A stretch of 64,000 bases of DNA from Sphingomicrobium sp. XHP0239 (GTDB lineage Bacteria; Pseudomonadota; Alphaproteobacteria; Sphingomonadales; Sphingomonadaceae), in contig NZ_CP154608.1 in the NCBI RefSeq assembly GCF_039555325.1, positions 2,294,001 through 2,358,000 on the forward strand. Direction: 5' to 3'. Position numbers and translations under genes: made by a program. Under the pieces are notes generated by a model. That model had not been told where the DNA came from. It searched no databases and was given only the letters and a program-made list of their open reading frames with translations. Positions 8,253-17,466 of the stretch are shown piece after piece. Each line of letters starts with the position of its first letter. Position 1 is the first letter of the stretch.

Positions 8253-9515
8253 TCAGAGATATTCGTCGCCGTTCATCAGATGGCGGATCCCCTCGGGCAG
8301 GCGCACGCGCCCGTCCTCGGTCTGGTGGTTCTCCAGCAACGGGACGAGGATGCGCGGGCTCGCCAGCGCGGTATTGTTCAGCGTGTGGGCGTGGACGACC
8401 TTGCCCTCCGCATTGCGATAGCGAAGGTTCGCGCGCCGCGCCTGCCAGTCGTGCAACGTCGAACAGCTGTGCGTCTCGCGATATTTCTCGAGGCTGGGCA
8501 CCCAGCTTTCGAGGTCGTTCATGCGATATTTGCCGAGGCCCATGTCGCCGGTCGACGTCTCGATGACCTGATAGGGCACGTCCATCGCCTTGAGCAGCTT
8601 CTCGGCCGCGCCCAGCAGCTTGTCGTGCCACTGCGCACTGACCGCATCGTCGGCCTCGCAGATCACATATTGCTCGACCTTCACGAACTGGTGGACCCGC
8701 AGCAGTCCGCGCACGTCGCGTCCCGCGCTTCCCGCTTCGCGCCGGAAACAGGGGCTGTAGCCCGCGTAGAGGATCGGCAGCTGATCGACCTCGAGGATCT
8801 CGCCCGAATGAAGCCCCGTCAGCGCGACCTCGGCGGTGCCGGCAAGGAACATCTCGTCCTTTTCCAGCTCGTAGGTTTCCTCGCGGTGTCCCGGGAACTG
8901 GCCCTGCCGGACGAACGCTTCCTCGCGCGCGATCGCGGGCAGGGTGATGGGCGTGAACCCGTTGCCCATGATCTCTTCCAGCGCCCACGCCAACAGCTTC
9001 TGCTCGAGCAGCGCGAGCCGCCCCTTAAGGCAATAGGTGCGGCTGCCCGACACCTGCACGATGCGGCTGAGGTCGGCCCAGTCGTTCTTTTCGATGAGTT
9101 CGACATGATCGAGCGGGGTGAAGTCGAACGAGCGCGGCGTGCCTTCGGTGCGCACGACCACGTTGGCGCTTTCGTCGGGTCCGACGGGCGCGCCCTCGTA
9201 CGGAATGTTGGGCATCGCCAGCATCATGGCGCGCATCTCGTCCTGCTTGGCGCCCAGACCCGCTTCCAGTTCGCCCGCCTGCTTGCCCGCCGCCTTCGCC
9301 TTGGCGCCCAGTTCGGCTTTCTCCTCGGGCGCGGCATCCTTGAACATGCCCGAAATGCGATTGCGCTCCGCACGAAGCTGGTCGATCTCGGTCTTGACGG
9401 CCCTGATGTCGGCATCGAGCGCGAACAGCCGGTCGAGGTCGAGATCGACATTCTTGGCCGCGATGGCGTCGCGAACCGCGGGGCGATTGTTTTTGATAAA
9501 GTCCATCGAAAGCAT
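8253..9515 (-). CDS. serS: Seryl-tRNA synthetase
   Basis: A 420-residue class II aminoacyl-tRNA synthetase that charges tRNA-Ser. The N-terminal coiled-coil arm (roughly residues 25-105, rich in Glu/Lys/Ala) contacts the long variable arm of tRNA-Ser. The class II core includes SPCFRREAGSAGRDVRGLLR (motif 2) and the C-terminal motif 3 region near NNTALASPRILVPLLE. I chose the ATG at 9515 because AGGA lies about 8 nt upstream and the product then begins like other SerS proteins; a longer reading from 9551 is possible. It heads a likely three-gene unit with the two hydrolases. Confidence 0.96.
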   Translation of the reverse strand: MLSMDFIKNNRPAVRDAIAAKNVDLDLDRLFALDADIRAVKTEIDQLRAERNRISGMFKDAAPEEKAELGAKAKAAGKQAGELEAGLGAKQDEMRAMMLAMPNIPYEGAPVGPDESANVVVRTEGTPRSFDFTPLDHVELIEKNDWADLSRIVQVSGSRTYCLKGRLALLEQKLLAWALEEIMGNGFTPITLPAIAREEAFVRQGQFPGHREETYELEKDEMFLAGTAEVALTGLHSGEILEVDQLPILYAGYSPCFRREAGSAGRDVRGLLRVHQFVKVEQYVICEADDAVSAQWHDKLLGAAEKLLKAMDVPYQVIETSTGDMGLGKYRMNDLESWVPSLEKYRETHSCSTLHDWQARRANLRYRNAEGKVVHAHTLNNTALASPRILVPLLENHQTEDGRVRLPEGIRHLMNGDEYL

Positions 9516-9728
9516 GGCGTCGTCCTGCGCCAACCGCGCCGTCGAAGGCAAGGGCGTCCTGCATTAACTTCCCGTTATTTCGTCTGCGATTTTCGGGTGG
9601 GTAGAGTAGGGACGCGAGGATACGCCCCTGATTTGCCGCCCCGGACGAACGCCCGCATCGAGGGTTGCATCCCCGGGCATGGCGGGCGACAGTCGCGCTT
9701 TCTCGGCGTAGATGATGGGGACGGATCG

Positions 9729-10598
9729 ATGGTGAATGGCATGACATGGCGCCGCCGCGGTGCTGCGGCGATGGGCGCGCTCCTGCTGGCCATCGGCACG
9801 CTGGCGACCCCCGCGCAGGCGCAGGACCGCTTCGTCATGGTCCCGACCGAACAGGGCGAAACCCGGGTCGAGGTATGGGACGCGCTCGGCGACGACGTTC
9901 GCGGCGTGATCCTCTTCGGCAGCGGTTGGGGCGGCAGTCCGTCCAACTACGACCTGCTCCTCTCCAGCTTTGCGGGCGCGGGCTACTCGGTGTTCGCTCC
10001 CGTCACGCTCGACAGTGCGCAGCATCCGGGCAACGACGGGGTCGATGCGAACAGCATGGCGGGCGCGCAGGCGATCATCGGCGACCGGATGGTCGCGACC
10101 ATGGCCCTGAGGAACTGGCTCGAGGAAAATCACGGCAGCAAGCCGGTGGTCCTCGCCGGCCACAGCTTCGGCAGCTACGTCGCGTTCACGCAGGCCGAGG
10201 GAAAATGGGCGTTCGGTCCGCTCCCCGGCCCCGACGTCGACGCGATCCTCGCCTTCTCCTCCCCCGGCCAGGTCCCCCAGCTCGTCAGCGAGACCAGCTA
10301 CACCACCATCGACGTTCCGATGATGGTGGTGACGGGTACCGAGGACGTGGGCGGCGCGACCTTCCCCAACTGGGAATTGCACCGCATGGCCTTCGACCGT
10401 TCGCAGCCCGGCGACAAGTATCTCGTCGTGTTCGAGGGCGGACCGCACAGCCTGCCGCGGCTGGAAGAGGATGAATGGGTGTGGCGGGTGCAGTCGATCA
10501 GCCTGACGTTCCTCGACGCCTATGTGGCGAATATCGCCGATGCGCGAACGTTGCTTGAAACGCTGAAGGAACCGCGGGTACGGATCGAACGGCGCTAA
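9729..10598 (+). CDS. Secreted alpha/beta hydrolase
   Basis: A 289-residue protein with a Sec-type signal peptide (Arg-rich start, hydrophobic run, cleavage expected after TPAQAQ near residue 32). The mature part has an alpha/beta-hydrolase layout: VILFGSGWGGSPSNYDLL, nucleophile elbow GHSFGS, and a C-terminal GGPHSLPRL that probably supplies the histidine. The ATG at 9729 has GGGGA about 7 nt upstream. It is probably periplasmic. It is not close to the two cytosolic hydrolases upstream. Substrate unknown. Confidence 0.82.
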   Translation: MVNGMTWRRRGAAAMGALLLAIGTLATPAQAQDRFVMVPTEQGETRVEVWDALGDDVRGVILFGSGWGGSPSNYDLLLSSFAGAGYSVFAPVTLDSAQHPGNDGVDANSMAGAQAIIGDRMVATMALRNWLEENHGSKPVVLAGHSFGSYVAFTQAEGKWAFGPLPGPDVDAILAFSSPGQVPQLVSETSYTTIDVPMMVVTGTEDVGGATFPNWELHRMAFDRSQPGDKYLVVFEGGPHSLPRLEEDEWVWRVQSISLTFLDAYVANIADARTLLETLKEPRVRIERR

Positions 10599-10631
10599 CC
10601 GCGCGCACCGCCAGACAGGGGATTTTCGCCT

Positions 10632-11627
10632 ATGCCATCCGGTCTCGTCGCTTTGCTCGACGACGTCGCGCTCATCGCGCGCACCGCCGCCGCCAGCGTC
10701 GACGACGTCGCCGCCGCCGCTGGTCGCGCGGGGTCCAAGACCGCGGGCGTCATCATCGATGATGCGGCGGTCACCCCGTCGTACGTCACGGGGCTCGAGC
10801 CGGCACGCGAACTGCCGATCATTTGGAAGATCACCAAGGGTAGCCTGAAGAACAAGCTCGTCTTCCTCCTGCCCGCCGCGTTGCTGCTGTCCGAATTTGC
10901 ACCCTTCCTCATCATCCCCATTTTGATGCTCGGGGGTTCCTACCTGGCCTTCGAAGGCGCCGAAAAGGTCATCGAGGCGTTCGGCGGCGGGCACCATACC
11001 GAAGAAGAAGTCATTGCCGCGACGCCGGAAGAACTGGAAAAGCGACAGGTAGCGGGCGCGGTTCGGACCGACCTCATCCTGTCGGCGGAAATCATGGCGA
11101 TCACGCTCAACGAACTGACCGCCAGCGGGCTGGTCGACGGGCTCGGAATGCGCGCCGCCGCGCTGGCGCTGGTCGCGCTCGCGGTGACCTTCCTCGTTTA
11201 CGGTACGGTCGGATTGATCGTGAAGCTGGACGATATCGGCCTAGCGCTCGCGCGGCGTGGCGGCGGCGTTGCATCGTTCGGGCGCGGGCTCGTCGCCTTC
11301 GTCCCCAAGTTGCTGAAGACGCTGTCGATCGTCGGTACCGCCGCGATGCTGTGGGTCGGCGGGTCGATCCTGCTCCACGGCTTCCACGAAATGCACTTCC
11401 TCGAGTTCATCTACGACTGGAACGAGGCGGCGGCGGATGCGGTGGCGGGCGACAATGCCATCGGCTCGTGGATCATGCATACGCTGGGCGCGGCGCTCAT
11501 CGGCCTTGTCTGGGGCACCATCCTGGCGGTCGTCGTCACCAAGCTGTTCGGCCATGACAAGGCGCACGATGCCGCTGCCGCGGCCGGCCCCGACGAAACC
11601 GCACCCGCGCGGATCGACGACCATTGA
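10632..11627 (+). CDS. DUF808 family membrane protein (YedI-like)
   Basis: A 331-residue polytopic protein of the DUF808 family. It opens with the family signature of an Ala/Asp-rich cytosolic segment (ALLDDVALIARTAAASVDDV) and continues with KAAGV-like and ITKGSLKNKL blocks. About six hydrophobic segments follow, including FLLPAALLLSEFAPFLIIPI. The family has no firm biochemical role. It starts 33 nt after the hydrolase stop, and its stop overlaps the start of crcB. Confidence 0.88.
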   Translation: MPSGLVALLDDVALIARTAAASVDDVAAAAGRAGSKTAGVIIDDAAVTPSYVTGLEPARELPIIWKITKGSLKNKLVFLLPAALLLSEFAPFLIIPILMLGGSYLAFEGAEKVIEAFGGGHHTEEEVIAATPEELEKRQVAGAVRTDLILSAEIMAITLNELTASGLVDGLGMRAAALALVALAVTFLVYGTVGLIVKLDDIGLALARRGGGVASFGRGLVAFVPKLLKTLSIVGTAAMLWVGGSILLHGFHEMHFLEFIYDWNEAAADAVAGDNAIGSWIMHTLGAALIGLVWGTILAVVVTKLFGHDKAHDAAAAAGPDETAPARIDDH

Positions 11628-11983
11628 TCGCCGCGCTCGCCGTGTTCCTCGGCGGCGGGCTGGGCGCACTGCTGCGGTACGGGATCGGGCGCTGGACGCT
11701 CGCCTGGTTCGGCGCCGGCTTTCCGGTGGGGACTCTGGCGGTGAACATCGTCGGCAGCCTCGCGATCGGTCTCGCGATCGGCGCGCTCGACGGCATCGGA
11801 CAGGAAGCGCGGCTGTTCTTCGTGACCGGCCTGCTCGGCGGTTTCACGACCTTCAGCGCGTTCAGCCTCGACACACTCACCCTCTGGCAGCGCGGCGACA
11901 CCGGTGCGGCGATGGCCTACGTGGCCGCCTCGGTGCTGCTGTCGCTCGCCGCTTGCGCGCTGGGATTTAGGATTGCAACATGA
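11624..11983 (+). CDS. crcB: Fluoride channel CrcB/Fluc
   Basis: A 119-residue, four-helix membrane protein that expels fluoride as a dual-topology dimer. Family marks are GGGLGALLRYG at the N-terminus, the VNIVGS segment, and GGFTTFSAFSLD, whose Phe residues line the fluoride path. The TTG start overlaps the DUF808 stop by 4 nt. I see no fluoride riboswitch in front, as expected for a gene inside an operon. Confidence 0.94.
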   Translation: MIAALAVFLGGGLGALLRYGIGRWTLAWFGAGFPVGTLAVNIVGSLAIGLAIGALDGIGQEARLFFVTGLLGGFTTFSAFSLDTLTLWQRGDTGAAMAYVAASVLLSLAACALGFRIAT

Positions 11984-13530
11984 ACTGCACCGCATCGCCA
12001 GAGGCAACTCCCTTGCGAATTTCGCTACTTTTGGTTTTGCTATGGGTCGCTTCGATTCTCGTCCGATGGCCCGCGTTCAACCAGCAATCGGCATTGCAGG
12101 GCCTTGAAGCGACCTATCATATGCTCTGGACGGCCCGCGTCTTCGAGTCGGCGCCGCTCGAGAGCCATTGGTTCCTTCCTTCCGTCACACTCGATCCCGA
12201 TCCCGAAGATCCGATCCGCTGGGGCGCGACCGTTCCTACTTCGGCTGGTAGTTTCATTTACACATCATTTCCCCCGCTGGGGTTTCTGATCGCCTTCCTC
12301 ATCGCACTCTGGGTCGAACAGGTCGATCGATTCATGCTTCTCGGCTTGGCGAACAGCCTCGTCGGATTGATCGCTGCAATTCTGCTGGCTCGGTTGGTCA
12401 CCGCTGTTTTCCAAGCGCTTCGTCCCGATCAAGAGAGCCGCCGATCCACTGTCTTTTTAACGACGTTTACCCTCTATCTCTTCTCTCGCGAGGCGTTGCT
12501 GAGCCACGGGGCCGTATTCTGGGGTCATTCCATCTCGCAGCTATGCCTTTTCGCAGGGTTGTTGTCGTGGTGGAGAGTTTTGCAAGGCGATGGGGGCAAA
12601 AGGTCGGTTGCGGGCTTAGTTGTTATAGCCTTCATTTACCCATCGCTCGAATGGACCGGCTTCGTCTTCAACGCCGGGATTGTTTTCCTGAGTCTGGCGA
12701 CGCTTCTTAAAGAAACGCCGGACCGATACTTATTGCACGTGTGTGGGGGCGTCATCGTTTCGACGATCGCGGCCGGCGCCCTACTCGTAGGGCATTTTAT
12801 TATTTCGATCGGAATCGATCCGCTGCGCAGCGCCCTGATGTCACGAGCATCCGCGCGTGGTGGCACGTTCGATGCCTTGAGCAGTCTCCCGATAGACTAT
12901 GTGATCTCGTTTGGCCTTGCCGCTCCGATAGGATTGGTGTGCCTCCTGAAAATTTTGCGTGGCGGCACTAGAGAGCCTCATTCCCCCTACAGACTTTTAC
13001 TGCTCGCGTCGCTCTTCCCAATGCTTGCCAACATTCTGCTGGCGCAGCACGCGCATCTTTTTTCCTTCGATCGATTGAAGCTTGCCGCACCGTTGGCCAT
13101 CGCAATCATTGGTGTCGTCGCCACCACACGCATCGAGCGTTGCCGCGCACTATTCCTAGGTGGCGTGGCCCTGACTTTAGTGTCGAACGTAGGGCTCTAT
13201 CTCTATGAGCAAGAGCGTAAGCGCCCGTGGCAGGACATCATTGCGAGAAACGATGCAGCAACCGCTGCACTCCAGAGCGAGCCGCTATCAACTTGTGCGC
13301 TAACCGGCACAGCCGCCGTTCCGCGCGGCAATGCCAACCTCATGTTAGCTGTCGATATCGTGGCGGTCTCGGAAACGGACGAACTTCTCGCGCGCGCTCG
13401 GCGACGAGGATCCTGCGCGGTGGTGCTCGTCGATTTCAGCTCGCCCTACAAGGATTTGCACCAAATCGAAGCAATCGACCTATACTCTCTCGATGGCCAA
13501 CCGATGCGGACGATCTTTCCGACGCGGTAG
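11980..13530 (+). CDS. Polytopic membrane protein of unknown function, atypical composition
   Basis: A 516-residue protein with about ten hydrophobic segments, for example ISLLLVLLWVASILV near the N-terminus and LAAPLAIAIIGVV near residue 375, followed by a soluble C-terminal region of about 100 residues. The layout (first helix, then a polar loop with LEATYHMLWTARVFE, then many helices) resembles GT-C type glycosyltransferases or their relatives, but I see no decisive catalytic motif. Its codons use visibly more A/T at third positions than neighbouring genes. This suggests acquisition from elsewhere or low expression. The ATG overlaps the crcB stop by 4 nt. Confidence 0.7.
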   Translation: MNCTASPEATPLRISLLLVLLWVASILVRWPAFNQQSALQGLEATYHMLWTARVFESAPLESHWFLPSVTLDPDPEDPIRWGATVPTSAGSFIYTSFPPLGFLIAFLIALWVEQVDRFMLLGLANSLVGLIAAILLARLVTAVFQALRPDQESRRSTVFLTTFTLYLFSREALLSHGAVFWGHSISQLCLFAGLLSWWRVLQGDGGKRSVAGLVVIAFIYPSLEWTGFVFNAGIVFLSLATLLKETPDRYLLHVCGGVIVSTIAAGALLVGHFIISIGIDPLRSALMSRASARGGTFDALSSLPIDYVISFGLAAPIGLVCLLKILRGGTREPHSPYRLLLLASLFPMLANILLAQHAHLFSFDRLKLAAPLAIAIIGVVATTRIERCRALFLGGVALTLVSNVGLYLYEQERKRPWQDIIARNDAATAALQSEPLSTCALTGTAAVPRGNANLMLAVDIVAVSETDELLARARRRGSCAVVLVDFSSPYKDLHQIEAIDLYSLDGQPMRTIFPTR

Positions 13531-13679
13531 TATGCACAGGCTTCGAGAGAGGGGCAAAAATCAATCAACCCCGAACGCGTGACAGAGGATGGCCGCTCCC
13601 TACGGTCGCCCTTGAACCGAATCTTCAGCTGACCGTCGAGTGTCGACGTTTTCCGGCAGTAAATTTAGCGCAAGAGAAA

Positions 13680-13706
13680 GGGGCCGGAGCATGATGCCCC
13701 GACCCC
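13680..13706 (-). terminator. Probable intrinsic terminator of the adhesin gene
   Basis: Read leftward, an 11-bp stem with two wobble pairs encloses a 5-nt loop, and is followed by TTTCTCTT. It lies 26 nt beyond the adhesin stop codon. The T-run is broken, so strength is uncertain. Confidence 0.5.
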
Positions 13707-13732
13707 TCCTCAGGTTCGCGCTGGTCTCGTGC

Positions 13733-16696
13733 CTACCAGGCGACCTGGAACCCTGCGCGGGCCCCGACCTTGGCATCGCGGCCCGTCACGCCGATCCCGG
13801 CGTTGAACGAACTGCGTTCGCTGGTGCGCGCCGAAAGGGCGACGCTGGCAGCGACCTGCTCGTCGAAGTAACCGACACCGCCCGACAGGCCGAAGTTGGC
13901 ATCATCGGGGAGGTAGGGCGATTCCATCGACAGGGCGAGCGCCACGCCGGCGGTCGCGTCACGGATGCTGTCGCGGTTTTCCTCGGTCAGCTGGAACAGC
14001 GTATCGACGTTGCCCTGAAGGCCAGCAAGACTGCCCTGCAGACCCGAGATGGCGCTCGTGTTGAGGCCGATCTGGTTGGCATTGTCCATGATCGCCATCG
14101 CATTGGCGGTCACGTCGGTCTGCCGCGCCAGACCCGTAAGGTCGATCGAGGACGTCCCGAGCGTACCGTTGCTGTCGGCGGTCACGAAGCTGATCGGTCC
14201 GACCTGGCTCTGCGTGCTGGTGCCGAGACCCGCGATCACGACCTGGCCGTCATTGGTGGCCGTCGCCCCGTTGCCGATGGCGATGCTGTTGGTGCCGCTG
14301 GCAACCGCCTCGTTGCCCATGGCGACCGAACCGTCACCCGACGCTTCGGCGGCTTCACCGACCGCGACCGACCGCACGCCATTGGCGTTGGCGAGATGGC
14401 CGAGAGCCGTGGCCCGTTCGGCATCCGCGACCGCGCGCCAACCGTAGGCCGTGGCCCCCGGTCCCTGCGCGACCGCTTGCCCGCCGACCGCCGTGGTCGA
14501 AGGACCGCTGGCGATGGTGTTCGAGATGTCGTTGTTCGGATCGTTGTCCTCGTTGACGTCGGCGATACCGTTGCCGTTGGCGTCCACGAAGTTGCGATTG
14601 CCGCCGATCGCGATGGCGTCGCCACCGTCGGCCGTCGCCATGTTGCCGATCGCGATGCTGTTGTCGCCGCTGGCATTGGACAGGTTGCCGAGCGCGACCG
14701 ACTGGTCCCCGCTGGCGACCGCATCCTCGGCACCGGCAAAGCTCTGATCGCCGCTGGCGGTGGTCTGGTGACCAACCGCAGTGGCCATCGCGCCGGTGGC
14801 CTGGCTCTGCCAGCCGAGCGCGGTGGCACCCGGCGTCGTGGCATCGGACTCGCCGCCCAGGGCGACGGTCGAATTGCCCTGTGCGTTGGCTTCCGAACCG
14901 ATGGCGATCGCATCGACGCCGTTGGCGACCGAATCGCCGCCGATGGCGACCGATTCGTCACCCTGCGCGTCGGCTGCGGCCCCATCGCTGTTGACCTCGA
15001 AATAGACCAGCTCGCCGGTGTTCTGATCGACCTGGACCGAGCCCGCGAAGCCGGCATCGGCGATCGCCTGGTTGAGCTGCGCGAGATTCACCGCGTCGGT
15101 GTCCTGCGTGCCAGCGGCGACGTTGGTGATCTGGCGAAGCGCACCGGCCGAACCGACCGACACCGTATTGGCGCGATTGGCGACCGACCCGTTGCCCAGA
15201 GCGACACTGTTGGCCGCCGTGGCGCTCGAAAGGTCGCCGATCGCGACGGCGCGGCTGCCCGATGCACTGGCGGCTTCACCGACCGCGACCGAGCGAAGGC
15301 CCGTCGCTTCGGCAAGGTGGCCGAGCGCGGTGGCGCGTTCGGCGTCCGCAACGGCGCGCCAGCCATAGGCCGTCGCACCCGGACCCTGTGCCAGCGCCTG
15401 GCCGCCGACGACCGTGGTCGAGGGGCCGTTGGCAGTGGTGTTGCGCACGTCGTTGTCGGGATCGTCGTCTTCGTTCACGTCGATGATGCCATTGCCGTCG
15501 GCATCCACGAAGTCGCGGTTGCCGCCGATTGCGATGGCGTCGCCGCCGGTCGCGCTGGCAAGGTTGCCGATCGCGATGGCGTTGGTGTCGGACGCGGTCG
15601 CGCCTTCACCGACGGCGACCGACCGCACGCCATTGGCATTGGCGAGATGGCCCAGCGCGGTAGCGCGCTCGGCATCGGCGACACTGCGCCAGCCGAAGGC
15701 GCTGGCCCCCGGGCCCATCGCGACGCTCTCGCCGCCGACCGCAGTGGTCGAATTGCCGTTGGCCATCGCATTGTCGCCGACCGCCAGCGCGTCGATGCCG
15801 TCGGCCGAACTCTCGTTGCCGATCGCGGTCGCGAAGTCGCTGGAGGCGACCGCCGCTTCACCGATGGCGACCGAGCGGATGCCTGTCGCTTCGGCGAGAT
15901 GGCCGAGCGCGGTGGCGCGTTCGCCGTCCGCGACCGAACGCCAGCCATAGGCCGTTGCGCCCGGACCTTGCGCCAGCGCCTGTCCACCGACGACCGTAGT
16001 CGACGGACCGTTGGCGGTCGTGTTGCGCACGTCGTTGTCGGGATCGTCGTCTTCGTTGACATCGGCGATGCCGTTGCCGTTCGCGTCGACATAATCGCGG
16101 TTGCCGCCGATCGCGATGGCGTCGCCGCCGGTCGCGCTGGCGAGGTTGCCGATAGCGATCGCGTTGCTGTCGGCAGCCGTGGCGGCTTCACCGATAGCGA
16201 CCGAACGAAGGCCGTTGGCATTGGCGAGATGGCCGAGCGCGGTGGCGCGTTCGGCATCGGCGACGGCGCGCCAGCCATAAGCCGTGGCGCCCGGGCCGAT
16301 CGCCTGGGCCTGACCGCCGACCGCGGTCGTCGACGGGCCGATGGCCATCGTGTCGGACACGTCGTTGTCGGGATCGTCGTCCTCGTTCACGTCGGCGATG
16401 CCGTTGTTGTTCGCATCGACGAAGTTGCGGTTGCCGCCGATCGCGATGGCGTCGCCGCCTTCGGCCGTCGCGCGGTTGCCGATCGCGATGGCGTCGTCGC
16501 CGGTCGCGCTGGCATCCTCGCCGCAGGCAAGCGCCTCGTCGCCGTCGGCTTCGGCGCCGGCGTCATCGTCGGCGGGGGTGGCGCTGTCGTCGTCCTCCGT
16601 GTCGAGGAGGCATTCCTGCGCCTGTGCGGGAGTGGAAAGGGTAAAGGTCGCGACGCCCGTAAGAAGGGCGGCGGTCGTTGCGGTCATGATCTTCAT
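13733..16696 (-). CDS. Trimeric autotransporter adhesin (YadA-like)
   Basis: A 987-residue outer-membrane adhesin. A signal peptide ends at about residue 25 (STPAQAQ). The head consists of tens of 14-residue YadA-head repeats of the form xAxAIGxxAxAxGxx. A neck motif (VSVGSAGALRQITNVAAG, then DAVNLAQL) sits near residue 530 and is followed by a second head block. A short stalk and the beta-barrel anchor form the last ~75 residues, ending GARAGFQVAW with a terminal aromatic. Four inserts with a calcium-loop-like pattern interrupt the heads. The ATG at 16696 has AGGAG about 7 nt upstream, and I preferred it to a longer reading. It is transcribed alone and convergent with the membrane protein. 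Confidence 0.92.
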   Translation of the reverse strand: MKIMTATTAALLTGVATFTLSTPAQAQECLLDTEDDDSATPADDDAGAEADGDEALACGEDASATGDDAIAIGNRATAEGGDAIAIGGNRNFVDANNNGIADVNEDDDPDNDVSDTMAIGPSTTAVGGQAQAIGPGATAYGWRAVADAERATALGHLANANGLRSVAIGEAATAADSNAIAIGNLASATGGDAIAIGGNRDYVDANGNGIADVNEDDDPDNDVRNTTANGPSTTVVGGQALAQGPGATAYGWRSVADGERATALGHLAEATGIRSVAIGEAAVASSDFATAIGNESSADGIDALAVGDNAMANGNSTTAVGGESVAMGPGASAFGWRSVADAERATALGHLANANGVRSVAVGEGATASDTNAIAIGNLASATGGDAIAIGGNRDFVDADGNGIIDVNEDDDPDNDVRNTTANGPSTTVVGGQALAQGPGATAYGWRAVADAERATALGHLAEATGLRSVAVGEAASASGSRAVAIGDLSSATAANSVALGNGSVANRANTVSVGSAGALRQITNVAAGTQDTDAVNLAQLNQAIADAGFAGSVQVDQNTGELVYFEVNSDGAAADAQGDESVAIGGDSVANGVDAIAIGSEANAQGNSTVALGGESDATTPGATALGWQSQATGAMATAVGHQTTASGDQSFAGAEDAVASGDQSVALGNLSNASGDNSIAIGNMATADGGDAIAIGGNRNFVDANGNGIADVNEDNDPNNDISNTIASGPSTTAVGGQAVAQGPGATAYGWRAVADAERATALGHLANANGVRSVAVGEAAEASGDGSVAMGNEAVASGTNSIAIGNGATATNDGQVVIAGLGTSTQSQVGPISFVTADSNGTLGTSSIDLTGLARQTDVTANAMAIMDNANQIGLNTSAISGLQGSLAGLQGNVDTLFQLTEENRDSIRDATAGVALALSMESPYLPDDANFGLSGGVGYFDEQVAASVALSARTSERSSFNAGIGVTGRDAKVGARAGFQVAW
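14517..14602 (-). repeat. Calcium-loop-like insert, copy 4 (near residue 710)
   Basis: Encodes GGNRNFVDANGNGIADVNED followed by NDPNNDI. This is one of four copies of the same unit inside the adhesin head, and it is the most diverged. The pattern D-x-N-x-N-G-x-x-D-x-x-E resembles EF-hand and thrombospondin-type-3 calcium loops. Confidence 0.8.
15440..15524 (-). repeat. Calcium-loop-like insert, copy 3 (near residue 405)
   Basis: Encodes GGNRDFVDADGNGIIDVNED followed by DDPDNDV. Same unit as the other three copies, here with Asp at the third loop position. It is flanked by near-identical YadA head repeats, consistent with duplication of a whole module of about 110 residues. Confidence 0.8.
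16021..16106 (-). repeat. Calcium-loop-like insert, copy 2 (near residue 207)
   Basis: Encodes GGNRDYVDANGNGIADVNED followed by DDPDNDV. The DNA is nearly the same as copy 3, including the run after it encoding RNTTANGPSTTVVGGQALAQ. Confidence 0.8.
16351..16436 (-). repeat. Calcium-loop-like insert, copy 1 (near residue 97)
   Basis: Encodes GGNRNFVDANNNGIADVNED followed by DDPDNDV, the first of four copies. It lies just after an acidic N-terminal stretch of the mature protein. Confidence 0.8.
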
Positions 16697-16959
16697 GAAA
16701 GAGCTCCTGTTGCTGGCACGATCACGACAGGATCCCCCGCGACGAAGCGAAGGGCAGAACGTTGAAGGGAAAATCGCGGGATTGCTTCTTCCTCGAACCG
16801 TCCGCAGGCAGACCTGACGCGGCACCGCCAAGAGAGGCGATGCAGGACGGTAACGCCGTTAACTATGCGTTATGTTCCGCGTTAACTTTCGATTAAACGC
16901 CTATTCGGGGTCGGCTCGTCCGTTTGCTGCCACGGTCCATCCCGTCGCTGAGAGAGCGA

Positions 16960-17466
16960 TCAGTCGAAATGCAGCCGACGGTATTTTCCGCGAAAGTAGA
17001 GCAAGGGATCGGGGCCCTTTTCGAAGCCCGCCCGCACGATGCGGCCGACCAGGATCAGGTGGTCGCCACCGTCATGGACCGCGTGATGCGCGCATTCGAA
17101 CTGGGCGAGGCTGCCCTCCAGCAGCGGCGATCCCCCCTGTCCCCGGGTCCAGCGGGTTCGTCCGAACCGGTCCTCTCCGCGCGTGGAAAAGGTGATGGAG
17201 GCGGGACGCTGCTCGGTCCGCAGGACGTTGATCGCGAAATGAGCGGCCTGGCTCAACGGCGCGGCGCTCGTCGCGCTCTTGGCCAGGCAGACGAGCAGCA
17301 GCGGCGGATCGAGACTGACGCTGGTGAAGCTGTTGGCGGTCAGCCCGTGCGGAATGCCCTCGCCATCGGCGCAGGTCACCACCGTCACCCCCGTCGCGAA
17401 ACAGCCCATCGCATCGCGCAGGGCCCGCGGGTCTCCGCCGTCTTCGTAAGTCTGCCACTCGCTCAT
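16960..17466 (-). CDS. Flavin reductase family protein
   Basis: A 168-residue flavin reductase-like domain protein. Family features are MGCFATGVTVVTC, the segment GLTANSFTSVSLDPPLLLVC that binds flavin, and HAVHDGGDHLILVGRI near the C-terminus. Such proteins use NAD(P)H to supply reduced flavin to a partner monooxygenase, or act as small flavin oxidoreductases. The ATG overlaps the phhA stop by 4 nt, so it is translationally coupled to phenylalanine hydroxylase. PhhA uses pterin rather than flavin, so the link is not obvious. A two-component monooxygenase partner is not visible in the window. Confidence 0.87.
   Translation of the reverse strand: MSEWQTYEDGGDPRALRDAMGCFATGVTVVTCADGEGIPHGLTANSFTSVSLDPPLLLVCLAKSATSAAPLSQAAHFAINVLRTEQRPASITFSTRGEDRFGRTRWTRGQGGSPLLEGSLAQFECAHHAVHDGGDHLILVGRIVRAGFEKGPDPLLYFRGKYRRLHFD

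Noticed and set aside
11590..11640. Fluoride riboswitch in front of crcB
   Set aside because: crcB overlaps the upstream stop codon and no leader RNA is available.
14300..16500. Regular direct repeats that could look like a CRISPR array
   Set aside because: Repeat spacing keeps codon phase and encodes YadA head repeats; there are no unique spacers of constant length and no cas genes.
13640..16765. A 1041-codon plus-strand frame with repeats such as DRDGVAAGRAG
   Set aside because: It mirrors the YadA-like repeats on the minus strand, whose product has a signal peptide, neck and barrel anchor.
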